From the NCBI RefSeq assembly GCF_014656135.1, contig NZ_BNBV01000023.1:1-64000 (forward strand): 64,000 bases of DNA, in the 5' to 3' direction. The stretch comes from Streptomyces thermodiastaticus. GTDB taxonomy: Bacteria; Actinomycetota; Actinomycetes; Streptomycetales; Streptomycetaceae. Both the position numbers and the translations under genes were made by a program. The notes beneath the pieces are model-generated. The model made no database searches. It worked only from the letters and a program-made list of their open reading frames with translations, and was not told the DNA's origin. Each line of letters begins with the position of its first letter. Position 1 is the stretch's first letter. Positions 52,577-60,889 of the stretch are shown here, in pieces.

Positions 52577-53396
52577 GACCCGCCGGGCCGCCGTGCTCGG
52601 TTCGCCCATCGCGCACTCCCTGTCCCCGGCGCTGCACCGCGCGGCCTACGCGGAGCTGGGCCTGACGCACTGGACCTACGACCGGTTCGACGTCGACGAG
52701 GCCGCCCTGCCCGGCTTCCTGGAGCGGCTCGGACCCGAGTGGGCGGGGCTGTCGCTGACCATGCCGCTGAAGCGGGCCGTGATCCCGCTGCTCGACGAGA
52801 TCAGCGACACCGCCGCCTCCGTCGAGGCGGTCAACACCGTCGTCTTCACCGAGGACGGCCGGCGCACCGGCGACAACACCGACATCCCCGGCATGGTCGC
52901 CGCGCTGCGCGAGCACGGCATCGAGCAGGTCGACTCCGCCGCGATCCTCGGCGCGGGCGCCACCGCCTCCTCCGCACTGGCCGCCCTGGCCCGGGTGTGC
53001 ACCGGGGAGATCGTCGCCTATGTGCGCAGCGGGGCCCGGGCCGGCGAGATGCGCCGCTGGGGCGAGCGGCTCGGCGTCGAGGTGCGCACGGCCGACTGGT
53101 CCGACGCCGCCGAGGCCCTGCGCGCCCCGCTGGTCGTCGCCACCACCCCGGCCGGCGCCACCGACGCCCTCGCCGCTGCCGTGCCCGAGCGGCCCGCCAC
53201 CCTCTTCGACGTGCTCTACGACCCGTGGCCCACCGAGCTGGCCGCGCGCTGGTCCCTGGCCGGCGGCGCCGTCGTCGGCGGCCTGGACCTGCTGGTGCAC
53301 CAGGCGGTGCTGCAGGTGGAACAGATGACAGGCCGCGCCCCCGCCCCGCTCGCCGCCATGCGCCGCGCCGGCGAGAAGGCACTGGCGGAACGCTGA
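52557..53396 (+). CDS. aroE: Shikimate dehydrogenase
   Basis: 279 residues. VLGSPIAHSLSPALHRAAY at the substrate site, catalytic K72 in SLTMPLKRAV and D109 in DNTDIPG, and the NADP-binding AAILGAGATASSAL. The usual GxNVTxPxK motif is here GLSLTMPLK, as in other actinobacteria. It reduces 3-dehydroshikimate. Its ATG lies inside the end of mltG. Confidence 0.94.
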   Translation: MPARAPETRRAAVLGSPIAHSLSPALHRAAYAELGLTHWTYDRFDVDEAALPGFLERLGPEWAGLSLTMPLKRAVIPLLDEISDTAASVEAVNTVVFTEDGRRTGDNTDIPGMVAALREHGIEQVDSAAILGAGATASSALAALARVCTGEIVAYVRSGARAGEMRRWGERLGVEVRTADWSDAAEALRAPLVVATTPAGATDALAAAVPERPATLFDVLYDPWPTELAARWSLAGGAVVGGLDLLVHQAVLQVEQMTGRAPAPLAAMRRAGEKALAER

Positions 53397-53526
53397 GCTC
53401 CGCGTCCGCCTGCTGGACCGGCGGCGAAACTCCCGATCCGCACGTGGGAGGATCGGAGGTGGCGGACCAGGGCAGCGCACCCGGTCGCGCCGTCGCAGTT
53501 CCAGGGCGCGAGGATGAGGAGCACCG

Positions 53527-54711
53527 TTGAGCAGGTTGCGTTGGCTGACCGCGGGGGAGTCCCACGGACCCGCACTCGTCGCCACGCTGGAGGGACTTCC
53601 CGCCGGCGTGCCGGTCACCACGGACATGGTGGCCGACCATCTGGCCCGGCGGCGGCTGGGCTACGGCCGCGGCGCGCGGATGACGTTCGAGCGGGACGAG
53701 GTCACCTTCCTCGGCGGCGTCCGGCACGGGCTCACCCTGGGCTCCCCGGTCGCGATCATGGTGGGGAACACCGAGTGGCCGAAGTGGGAGAAGGTCATGG
53801 CCGCCGACCCGGTGGACCCGGCGGAGCTGGCCGACCTCGCCCGCAACGCGCCGCTGACCCGGCCGCGCCCGGGCCACGCGGACCTGGCCGGCATGCAGAA
53901 GTACGGCTTCGACGAGGCCCGTCCGGTGCTGGAGCGGGCCTCGGCGCGGGAGACGGCGGCCCGGGTGGCGCTGGGCGCGGTGGCCCGGTCGTACCTGAAG
54001 GAGACCGCCGGCATCGAGATCGTCTCGCACGTGGTGGAGCTGGCCGGTGCCAAGGCCCCCTACGGGGTGTACCCGAAGCCCGCGGACGTGGAGAGGCTGG
54101 ACGCGGACCCGGTGCGCTGCCTGGACCCGGACGCCTCCAAGGCGATGGTCGAGGAGATCGACCGGGCCCACAAGGACGGCGACACCCTCGGTGGCGTCGT
54201 CGAGGTGCTGGCCTACGGGGTGCCCGTGGGACTGGGCTCCCACGTCCACTGGGACCGCCGCCTGGACGCGCGGCTGGCCGGGGCGCTCATGGGCATCCAG
54301 GCCATCAAGGGCGTGGAGGTCGGGGACGGTTTCGAGCTGGCGCGGGTGCCCGGCTCCCAGGCCCACGACGAGATCGTGCCCACCGGCGAGGGCATCCGCC
54401 GGGCGACCGGTCGCTCCGGCGGCACCGAGGGCGGGCTGTCCACCGGTGAACTGCTGCGGGTGCGGGCGGCGATGAAGCCGATCGCGACGGTCCCGCGGGC
54501 CCTGCGGACGGTGGACGTCTCCACCGGCGAGCCCGCGCAGGCCCACCACCAGCGCTCGGACGTGTGCGCGGTGCCCGCGGCCGGCATCGTCGCCGAGGCG
54601 ATGGTGGCCCTGGTACTGGCCGACGCGGTGGCGGAGAAGTTCGGCGGCGACAGCGTCGCCGAGACCCGCCGCAACGTGCAGGCCTACCTCGACCACCTGC
54701 ACATCCGATGA
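53527..54711 (+). CDS. aroC: Chorismate synthase
   Basis: 394 residues. RLRWLTAGESHGPALVATLEG at the start, RPGHADLAGMQKYGF, and GRSGGTEGGLSTG near the end are classical chorismate synthase signatures. It uses reduced FMN to make chorismate from EPSP. The start is TTG 53527 with GAGGAG about six bases upstream. Chorismate also feeds the pabBC pair at 4-6 kb. Confidence 0.97.
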   Translation: MSRLRWLTAGESHGPALVATLEGLPAGVPVTTDMVADHLARRRLGYGRGARMTFERDEVTFLGGVRHGLTLGSPVAIMVGNTEWPKWEKVMAADPVDPAELADLARNAPLTRPRPGHADLAGMQKYGFDEARPVLERASARETAARVALGAVARSYLKETAGIEIVSHVVELAGAKAPYGVYPKPADVERLDADPVRCLDPDASKAMVEEIDRAHKDGDTLGGVVEVLAYGVPVGLGSHVHWDRRLDARLAGALMGIQAIKGVEVGDGFELARVPGSQAHDEIVPTGEGIRRATGRSGGTEGGLSTGELLRVRAAMKPIATVPRALRTVDVSTGEPAQAHHQRSDVCAVPAAGIVAEAMVALVLADAVAEKFGGDSVAETRRNVQAYLDHLHIR

Positions 54712-55211
54712 GCGGGCCGCTGGTGGTCCTGGTCGGGCCGATGGGCGTGGGCAAGTCCACGGTCGGGCGGCTGCTGGCCGGCCGGCTCGGCACGGGCTAC
54801 CGGGACACGGACGACGACATCGTCGCCGCCGAGGGGCGCAGCATCTCCGACATCTTCGTCGACGAGGGCGAGCCGTACTTCCGGGCGCTGGAGAAGGAGG
54901 CCGTCGCCCGGGCGCTCGCGGACTTCGACGGCGTGCTGTCCCTGGGCGGCGGGGCGATCCTCGACGCGGACACCCGCAGGCTGCTGGCCGGACACCGCGT
55001 GGTGTACCTGTCCATGGACGTGGAGGAGGCGGTGCGGCGCACCGGCCTGAACGTCGCCCGCCCGCTGCTCGCGGTCAACCCGCGCAGACAGTGGCGGGAA
55101 CTGATGGAGGCACGCCGCCACCTGTACGAGGAGGTCGCCACCGCACAGGTGGCCACCGACGGCCGCAGCCCCGAGGAAGTCACCGAAGCCGTCCTGGAGC
55201 AGTGGAGTTGA
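54708..55211 (+). CDS. aroK: Shikimate kinase
   Basis: 167 residues. P-loop GPMGVGKST near 10-18, DTDDDI with the shikimate- and Mg-binding aspartates, and LGGGA Walker-B-like segment. It phosphorylates shikimate. ATG overlaps the aroC stop (ATGA). Confidence 0.96.
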   Translation: MSGPLVVLVGPMGVGKSTVGRLLAGRLGTGYRDTDDDIVAAEGRSISDIFVDEGEPYFRALEKEAVARALADFDGVLSLGGGAILDADTRRLLAGHRVVYLSMDVEEAVRRTGLNVARPLLAVNPRRQWRELMEARRHLYEEVATAQVATDGRSPEEVTEAVLEQWS

Positions 55212-55218
55212 AGCAGGC

Positions 55219-56310
55219 ATGAGCGAGGCAGTCACCCGGATCCGCGTCGGCGGCACCGCGGGCACCGACCCCTACGACGTCCTGATCGGGCAGCGGCTCC
55301 TCGGCGAGTTGCCCGGCCTGATCGGCGACCGGGCCAAGCGGGTCGCCGTGATCCACCCCGAGGCGCTGACGGAGACCGGCGAGGCGCTGCGCACCGACCT
55401 GGCCGAGCAGGGCTACGAGGCGATCGCCATCCAGGTGCCCAACGCCGAGGAGGCCAAGACCGCCGAGGTCGCCGCCTACTGCTGGAAGGCGCTCGGCCAG
55501 TCCGGCTTCACCCGCTCCGACGTCGTCGTCGGCGTCGGCGGCGGCGCCACCACGGACCTGGCCGGTTTCGTGGCCGCCACCTGGCTGCGCGGCGTGCGCT
55601 GGGTCGCCGTTCCCACGACCGTGCTGGCCATGGTGGACGCCGCCGTGGGCGGCAAGACCGGCATCAACACCGCCGAGGGCAAGAACCTGGTGGGCGCGTT
55701 CCACCCGCCCGCGGGCGTGCTGTGCGACCTGGCCGCGCTGGAGTCCCTGCCGGTCCACGACTACGTCTCCGGTCTGGCCGAGATCATCAAGGCCGGCTTC
55801 ATCGCCGACCCGGTGATCCTCGACCTGATCGAGTCCGACCCCGAGGCCGCGCGCACCCCGGCCGGACCGCACACCGCCGAGCTGATCGAGCGCTCGATCC
55901 GGGTGAAGGCGGACGTGGTCTCCGCGGACCTGAAGGAGTCGGGCCTGCGGGAGATCCTCAATTACGGCCACACCCTCGGCCACGCCATCGAGAAGAACGA
56001 GCGCTACACGTGGCGGCACGGCGCCGCGGTCGCCGTCGGCATGCACTTCGCCGCCGAACTGGGCCGTCTCGCGGGCCGCCTGGACGATGCCACGGCCGAC
56101 CGCCACCGGACGGTCCTCGAAGCGGTGGGGCTGCCCCTGCACTACCGCTACGACCAGTGGCCCAAGCTGCTGGAGACGATGAAGGTCGACAAGAAGTCCC
56201 GCGGCGACCTGCTGCGCTTCGTCGTCCTGGACGGCCTGGCCAAGCCCACCGTCCTGGAGGGCCCGGACCCGGCCGTGCTGCTCGCCGCCTACGGCGAGGT
56301 GGGCCGGTAG
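55219..56310 (+). CDS. aroB: 3-dehydroquinate synthase
   Basis: 363 residues. NAD-binding GVGGGATTDLAGFVAATWLRG, PTTVLAMVDAAVGGKTGIN, and metal-binding LNYGHTLGHAIE and RHGAAVAVGMHFA are complete. It makes 3-dehydroquinate from DAHP. It follows aroK by 7 bases, completing aroC-aroK-aroB. Confidence 0.97.
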   Translation: MSEAVTRIRVGGTAGTDPYDVLIGQRLLGELPGLIGDRAKRVAVIHPEALTETGEALRTDLAEQGYEAIAIQVPNAEEAKTAEVAAYCWKALGQSGFTRSDVVVGVGGGATTDLAGFVAATWLRGVRWVAVPTTVLAMVDAAVGGKTGINTAEGKNLVGAFHPPAGVLCDLAALESLPVHDYVSGLAEIIKAGFIADPVILDLIESDPEAARTPAGPHTAELIERSIRVKADVVSADLKESGLREILNYGHTLGHAIEKNERYTWRHGAAVAVGMHFAAELGRLAGRLDDATADRHRTVLEAVGLPLHYRYDQWPKLLETMKVDKKSRGDLLRFVVLDGLAKPTVLEGPDPAVLLAAYGEVGR

Positions 56311-56551
56311 GCCGCGCCGCGGCGTCCGTTCGATCCGCGCGCGCGTACACCGGTCGCTGAGCGCACGTCAGCGCCGCTGCATTTTCGGCGGTTGCGCCGA
56401 GTAAGCGCCGATTCGCCTGCGCGGAGGGGCACTTCGGACCATCCCCGGCCGCTTCACCATCCCACGGCCGGGGACGGTACCGTTCGAATGGCAGCGGGGA
56501 TCGGGCCCGCTGCCAGCGCCCCTTGCCTTGTACGAGACGGAGTGGCACCGG

Positions 56552-57490
56552 ATGCAGCACGCAGTGGGTTCTCCGCTGCCGCCGCCCCATCAGCCGGGGC
56601 ACGGACCAGCCGCCGGCTGGCCGCCGGCCGCGCACCACCCGGGTCCGCACCATCCCGGTGCGTCGCACCCGGCTCCGCACGACGGCCCGGGCCCAGTGCC
56701 CTCGCCGCACCCTCCCGGTGCGCCGACGGGCCACCAGCCGCCCCCGCCGCCCATGCCTCCGGCTCCGCCGCCGGGCCACCAGGCACCGCCCATACCCCCG
56801 GCGCCCCCGCAGCCGGCCGCCGTCCACCCGGCCCCTGCGGCCCCGGACGCCACCGGCCACCTGCGGCTGCCGGCGGCCGGCCCGGTCACCGCGCCGAGCG
56901 CGCCGCCCGCCCGGTCCGCGCCCGACCCGACCACCACCACGCTCGCCGTGCTGCTGATCGGCCCTGCGGGCGCCGGCAAGACCAGCGTCGCCAAGCACTG
57001 GGCCGAACACCGCCCGGTCCCCACCGCGCACATCAGCCTCGACGACGTCCGCGAGTGGGTCCGCTCGGGCTTCGCCGATCCGCAGGCCGGGTGGAACGAC
57101 GACTCCGAGACCCAGTACCGCCTCGCCCGCCGCACCTGCGGGTTCGCGGCACGCAACTTCCTCGCCAACGGCATCTCGTGCATCCTCGACGACGCCGTGT
57201 TCCCCGACCGTCCGGTGATCGGCCTCGGCGGCTGGAAACGGCACGTGGGCCCCGGACTGCTGCCGGTCGTCCTGCTGCCCGGCCTGGACGTCGTCCTGGA
57301 ACGCAACGCCGAGCGCACCGGCAACCGCCGGCTGGCCGACGAGGAGGTCGCCCGCATCCACGGCCGCATGGCCGGCTGGTACGGGTCGGGCCTGCCCATC
57401 ATCGACAACTCCCAGCTGGACATCCCCACCACCGCGCGGCTCCTCGACGAGGTCCTGGCCCGCGCCATCGCCAGCCCCCCGAGCTGGTAG
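56552..57490 (+). CDS. P-loop ATPase/kinase-like protein with Pro/His-rich head
   Basis: 312 residues. The first 125 or so are low-complexity Pro, His, Gly and Ala. A P-loop follows, IGPAGAGKTS (136-145), then SLDDVREWVRSGF, a Walker-B-like GISCILDDAVF and RNAERTGNRRLADEEVARIHGRM resembling the lid of small nucleotide kinases (AAA_33/zeta-type fold). The substrate is unknown. ATG 56552 has GGAG nine bases upstream, and TTG 56528 is an alternative. It lies between aroB and the M24-like gene. Confidence 0.8.
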   Translation: MQHAVGSPLPPPHQPGHGPAAGWPPAAHHPGPHHPGASHPAPHDGPGPVPSPHPPGAPTGHQPPPPPMPPAPPPGHQAPPIPPAPPQPAAVHPAPAAPDATGHLRLPAAGPVTAPSAPPARSAPDPTTTTLAVLLIGPAGAGKTSVAKHWAEHRPVPTAHISLDDVREWVRSGFADPQAGWNDDSETQYRLARRTCGFAARNFLANGISCILDDAVFPDRPVIGLGGWKRHVGPGLLPVVLLPGLDVVLERNAERTGNRRLADEEVARIHGRMAGWYGSGLPIIDNSQLDIPTTARLLDEVLARAIASPPSW

Positions 57491-57638
57491 GCACGGGCTC
57501 GTGCGGGCGCACCGGCGGGCGGCGCACCCCGCGCCTCCGGTCCGCCGGGCACGGCACGCCGGACGCGGCGGGCGGGGCACCCCGCCGGGTGCACCCCCAC
57601 TCGGCCTCTCCCGAACGGCGACATCGGGCCATCGCCCT

Positions 57639-57644
57639 TACGCT
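57639..57644 (+). promoter_or_regulatory. -10 element of a probable leaderless M24-like gene
   Basis: TACGCT ends 6 bases before ATG 57651. No ribosome-binding site is present. Confidence 0.45.
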
Positions 57645-57650
57645 CGGTTC

Positions 57651-58757
57651 ATGTCAGAGGTCTACGCGGTCCGCCGCACCCGGCTCAGGGAGCGCTGCAC
57701 TGCGGGCGGCAGCGCGGCGGCGCTGGTGACTCGACCCGCGAACGTGCGGTACCTCGCGGGGGCGGCCCCGCAGGGTGCCGTCCTGCTCCTCGGCAAACGC
57801 GAGGACCTGCTGGTGTGCCGCATCCCGCCGGACGACCGGCCCCACGAGGGCCGTCCCGACGAGGCTCTGCGGGTGCATGTGCTGCCCCAGCCCTCCGGCG
57901 ACCCGGCCGTCGCCGCGGCCGGCCTCGCCCAGGCACAGGGCGCCGACTCGCTCGCCGTCGAGGAGCACCACCTCACCGTGGCCCGCCACCGGGCCCTCGC
58001 CTCGGTGGCGCCCCGGCTCCGCCTGACCGACCTGGGCACCGCGGTGGAACAGCTCAGGGTCGTCAAGGACGAGGAGGAGATCTCCTGCCTCAGGATCGGC
58101 GCCGAGATCGCCGACCAGGCCCTCGGCGAGCTGCTGGAATCGATCCTCGTCGGCCGAACCGAGCGGCATCTCGCCCTGGAGCTGGAACGCCGGCTGGTCG
58201 ATCACGGCGCCGACGGTCCCGCCTTCCCGACCTCGGTCGCCACCGGCCCGAACTCCGGCCGCCGCGGCCACCGGCCCACCGACCGCCGGGTGGAGGAGGG
58301 CGACTTTCTCTCGGTCTGCCTGGGCGCCGCCTACCGCGGCTACCGCTGCGAGATCGGCCGCACCTTCGTGATCGGCACCTCTCCCGCGGACTGGCAGATC
58401 CAGCTGTACGATCTGGTCTTCGCCGCCCAGCGGGCCGGCCGTGAGGCGCTGGCGCCGGGCGCCGCCTGCCGGGACGTGGACCGTGCCGCGCGGCAGGTGC
58501 TGGACTCGGCGGGATACGGAGAGCAACTGCAGCCGCTCACCGGGCACGGGGTCGGACTCGAAATCCACGAGGACCCGCAACTGGCCCCCGCGGCCATGGG
58601 TAAACTGGACGCTTGCGTGCCGGTCACCGTCGAACCGGGGGTCCACCTCCCGGGGCGGGGCGGTGTCCGGATCGATGACACGCTCGTCGTGCGCCCCGAG
58701 GCGGACGGCGGACCCGAGCTACTCACCATCACGACCAAGGAGCTGCTCGCCCTCTAG
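57651..58757 (+). CDS. M24 (aminopeptidase P/PepQ-like) protein with altered metal ligands
   Basis: 368 residues with the creatinase N-domain and pita-bread fold. The usual five metal ligands D, D, H, E, E appear as C223 (SVCLGAAY), E234 (YRCEIGRTF), H299 (GHGVGLEIHEDP), E328 (TVEPGVHLPG) and D342 (VRIDDT). So three of five are changed, one to cysteine. Peptidase activity is doubtful. A PepQ-type gene beside efp is an old arrangement (B. subtilis yqhT-efp, Mycobacterium pepE-type gene), which suggests a link to EF-P. The gene seems leaderless. Confidence 0.88.
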   Translation: MSEVYAVRRTRLRERCTAGGSAAALVTRPANVRYLAGAAPQGAVLLLGKREDLLVCRIPPDDRPHEGRPDEALRVHVLPQPSGDPAVAAAGLAQAQGADSLAVEEHHLTVARHRALASVAPRLRLTDLGTAVEQLRVVKDEEEISCLRIGAEIADQALGELLESILVGRTERHLALELERRLVDHGADGPAFPTSVATGPNSGRRGHRPTDRRVEEGDFLSVCLGAAYRGYRCEIGRTFVIGTSPADWQIQLYDLVFAAQRAGREALAPGAACRDVDRAARQVLDSAGYGEQLQPLTGHGVGLEIHEDPQLAPAAMGKLDACVPVTVEPGVHLPGRGGVRIDDTLVVRPEADGGPELLTITTKELLAL

Positions 58758-58809
58758 GCAGGTGCGTGCCCCGGGGTCGTCCACGTAAGTCCAGGAGATT
58801 GAAGCAACC

Positions 58810-59376
58810 GTGGCTTCCACGAACGACCTCAAGAACGGCATGGTGCTCAAGCTCGAAGGCGGCCAGCTGTGGTCCGTCGTCGAGTTCCAGCACGTCAAGC
58901 CCGGCAAGGGCCCGGCCTTCGTGCGCACCAAGCTGAAGAACGTGCTGTCCGGCAAGATCGTCGACAAGACCTTCAACGCCGGCGTCAAGGTCGAGACGGC
59001 CACCGTCGACAAGCGCGACATGCAGTTCTCCTACATGGACGGCGACTACTTCGTCTTCATGGACATGGAGACCTACGACCAGCTCCACGTCGACCGCAAG
59101 GTCGTCGGCGACGCCGCCAACTTCCTGGTCGAGGGCTTCGAGGCCACCGTGGCCCAGCACGAGGGCGAGGTGCTCTTCGTCGAGCTGCCCGCCGCCGTGG
59201 AGCTGACCGTCGCCGAGACCGAGCCGGGCGTCCAGGGCGACCGCTCCACCGGCGGCACCAAGCCGGCCACGCTGGAGACCGGCCACCAGATCCAGGTCCC
59301 GCTGTTCATCACCACCGGTGAGAAGATCAAGGTCGACACCCGCACGAGCGACTACCTCGGCCGGGTGAACAGCTGA
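58810..59376 (+). CDS. efp: Translation elongation factor P
   Basis: 188 residues, three beta-barrel domains. The tip loop reads VKPGKGPAF with the lysine expected to enter the peptidyl-transferase centre. It relieves ribosome stalling at polyproline, of which this genome clearly has many (see the Pro-rich proteins nearby). GTG 58810 is 11 bases after AGGAGA, rather far. TAAACT at 58602-58607, inside the upstream gene, might be an internal -10. Confidence 0.96.
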   Translation: MASTNDLKNGMVLKLEGGQLWSVVEFQHVKPGKGPAFVRTKLKNVLSGKIVDKTFNAGVKVETATVDKRDMQFSYMDGDYFVFMDMETYDQLHVDRKVVGDAANFLVEGFEATVAQHEGEVLFVELPAAVELTVAETEPGVQGDRSTGGTKPATLETGHQIQVPLFITTGEKIKVDTRTSDYLGRVNS

Positions 59377-59378
59377 CC

Positions 59379-59822
59379 GTGGCTGCCCGCAACACGGCCC
59401 GTAAGCGCGCCTTCCAGATCCTCTTCGAGGGTGACCAGCGCGGTGCCGACGTCCTGACCGTGATGGCGGACTGGATGCGGCTCTCCCGCACCGACCCCCG
59501 GCAGCCGCCGGTGAGCGAGTACACGATGCAGCTGGTCGAGGGGTACGCCCAGCACGCGGCCCGGATCGACGAGCTGATCGCCCAGTACGCCGTGGGCTGG
59601 ACGCTGGACCGCATGCCGGTCGTCGACCGCAGCATCCTGCGGCTCGGTGCCTATGAGCTGATCTGGGTCGACGAGACCCCGGACGCCGTCGTCCTGGACG
59701 AGATGGTGCAGCTCGCCAAGGAGTTCTCCACGGACGAGTCGCCCTCCTTCGTCAACGGTCTGCTCGGCCGGCTGAAGGAGCTGAAGCCCTCGCTGCGCCG
59801 GGACACCGACGCCCAGGCCTGA
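59379..59822 (+). CDS. nusB: Transcription antitermination factor NusB
   Basis: 147 residues, all-helical. RNTARKRAFQILFEGDQRGAD at the start and DRSILRLGAYELIW with VVLDEMVQLAKEFS in the second half are NusB signatures. It binds boxA RNA with NusE during rRNA transcription. GTG 59379 is 2 bases after the efp stop. Confidence 0.96.
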   Translation: MAARNTARKRAFQILFEGDQRGADVLTVMADWMRLSRTDPRQPPVSEYTMQLVEGYAQHAARIDELIAQYAVGWTLDRMPVVDRSILRLGAYELIWVDETPDAVVLDEMVQLAKEFSTDESPSFVNGLLGRLKELKPSLRRDTDAQA

Positions 59823-59856
59823 CACCGGACCGCACCGTCCGGTCACCCGCCTTGTG

Positions 59857-59884
59857 GAGGGGCCCGCAGCACTGCGGGCCCCTC
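59857..59884 (+). terminator. Terminator after nusB
   Basis: Perfect 12-bp arms GAGGGGCCCGCA (59857-59868) and TGCGGGCCCCTC (59873-59884) with a GCAC loop. Confidence 0.85.
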
Positions 59885-59993
59885 TGCCGTGTCCGGGGCC
59901 GCTTCCCCGTCGTCCCGCGCACCGCTCACGGACGGGCGCCGGACGAGGACCCCGGGCAGGCGCCGGACACAGAAGCCGGCGGAGCAGACAACA

Positions 59994-60029
59994 GCCGGGG
60001 GCCGGAACACGGTGGTTCCGGCCCCCGGC
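59994..60029 (-). terminator. bldD terminator
   Basis: Perfect 15-bp arms GCCGGGGGCCGGAAC (59994-60008) and GTTCCGGCCCCCGGC (60015-60029), loop of six, about 55 bases after the bldD stop. Confidence 0.85.
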
Positions 60030-60084
60030 GGCACGTTTCTGCTGGTAGCGGCGGGACCTGTCGGCACCCGCGGTGAGGGTGGGC

Positions 60085-60588
60085 TCAGGACTCCTCGTGG
60101 GACGCCACCGCACGGCGCGCGTCCGCGTCCAGCACACCCCAGCTGATCAGCTGCTCGGTCAGCACCGAGGGCGACTGGTCGTAGATCACGGCGAGGGTGC
60201 GCAGGTCGTCCTGGCGGATCGAGAGCACCTTGCCGTTGTAGTCACCGCGCTGGGACTGGATCGTCGCGGCGTACCGCTGCAGCGGGCCCGCCTTCTCAGG
60301 CGGCACGGTGGCCAGCCGCTCCAGGTCCAGAACCAGTTTCGGCGGCGGCTCGGCGGCGCCGCCCGGGGTGCTGCCCGGCAGCAGCTCCTGCACGGGAACC
60401 CCGTAGAAATCGGCCAGCTCGGCGAGGCGCTGCACGGTCACGGCCCGGTCGCCACGCTCGTAGGAACCGACCACCACCGCCTTCCAGCGTCCCTGGCTCT
60501 TCTCCTCGACACCGTGGAGGGAAAGGCCCTGCTGGGTGCGGATCGCCCGGAGCTTCGCCCCGAGCTGTTTGGCGTATTCGCTGGACAT
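60085..60588 (-). CDS. bldD: Developmental master regulator BldD
   Basis: 167 residues, identical in length to S. coelicolor BldD. The N-terminal XRE-type helix-turn-helix (about 8-70) is followed by a linker and the C-terminal c-di-GMP domain with the binding signature RGD (114-116)-x8-RQDD (125-128). With tetrameric c-di-GMP it dimerises and represses sporulation genes during vegetative growth. ATG 60588 has GGGGAG at 4 bases. The frame extends further upstream but the protein begins at MSSEYAKQLG. A self-regulatory site overlaps the promoter. Confidence 0.98.
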   Translation of the reverse strand: MSSEYAKQLGAKLRAIRTQQGLSLHGVEEKSQGRWKAVVVGSYERGDRAVTVQRLAELADFYGVPVQELLPGSTPGGAAEPPPKLVLDLERLATVPPEKAGPLQRYAATIQSQRGDYNGKVLSIRQDDLRTLAVIYDQSPSVLTEQLISWGVLDADARRAVASHEES

Positions 60589-60648
60589 ATAGCTCCCCGG
60601 CACTGTGTCGACGCGGGACTGGCTTTCGGGTTCCAGACCGCGCGGCTG

Positions 60649-60691
60649 GTAACTCACTGTGAGGTTACGCAGCGTTACACTGCCGCGTCAA
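60649..60691 (-). promoter_or_regulatory. bldD promoter with inverted-repeat operator
   Basis: On the minus strand -35 TTGACG (60686-60691) and -10 TAACCT (60662-60667) are 18 bases apart. An inverted repeat with TCAC/GTGA cores flanked by GTAA/TTAC (60649-60668) covers the -10. BldD is known to bind AGTGA-type inverted repeats and to repress its own gene. Confidence 0.7.
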
Positions 60692-60839
60692 GCCGAATGG
60701 TCCGGACCGCCTCATCCGTGGTATCGCCCCCGCGCTGCGCCACGGGAGTGACGGAGTGCGTCCGGGGGAGTGACGGGGGCGGTGGAGGGGGCCGCCCGGG
60801 TGCGTCTGTGCCACCTGGTAGCGTGGTCGGCGCAATGAC

Positions 60840-60881
60840 GACGTCCTTTAATGTCCGTCCCGTGAGGCGGAGAAGGAGGTC
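60840..60881 (+). promoter_or_regulatory. PyrR-binding RNA hairpin covering the pyrR ribosome-binding site
   Basis: The lower stem pairs GACGTCCTT (60840-60848) with AAGGAGGTC (60873-60881), eight of nine positions. The upper stem pairs TCCG (60854-60857) with CGGA (60868-60871). The 10-base loop TCCCGTGAGG resembles the PyrR recognition loop. The ribosome-binding site AAGGAGG (60873-60879) is in the 3' arm, so PyrR bound with UMP would block translation, as described for Mycobacterium. Confidence 0.75.
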
Positions 60882-60889
60882 CGTTTCGT

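Larger units (their letters stand above)
60589..60889. other. Divergent control region of bldD and pyrR
   Basis: 301 bases: the bldD leader and promoter to the left, then about 130 bases with no recognised element. A possible pyrR -10 TAGCGT (60819-60824) and the PyrR-type hairpin (60840-60881) lie to the right. Confidence 0.6.

Noticed and set aside
60589..60657. Longer BldD with 23 more N-terminal residues
   Set aside because: The 167-residue form beginning MSSEYAKQLG is the known protein, has a good ribosome-binding site, and the extension overlaps the promoter region.
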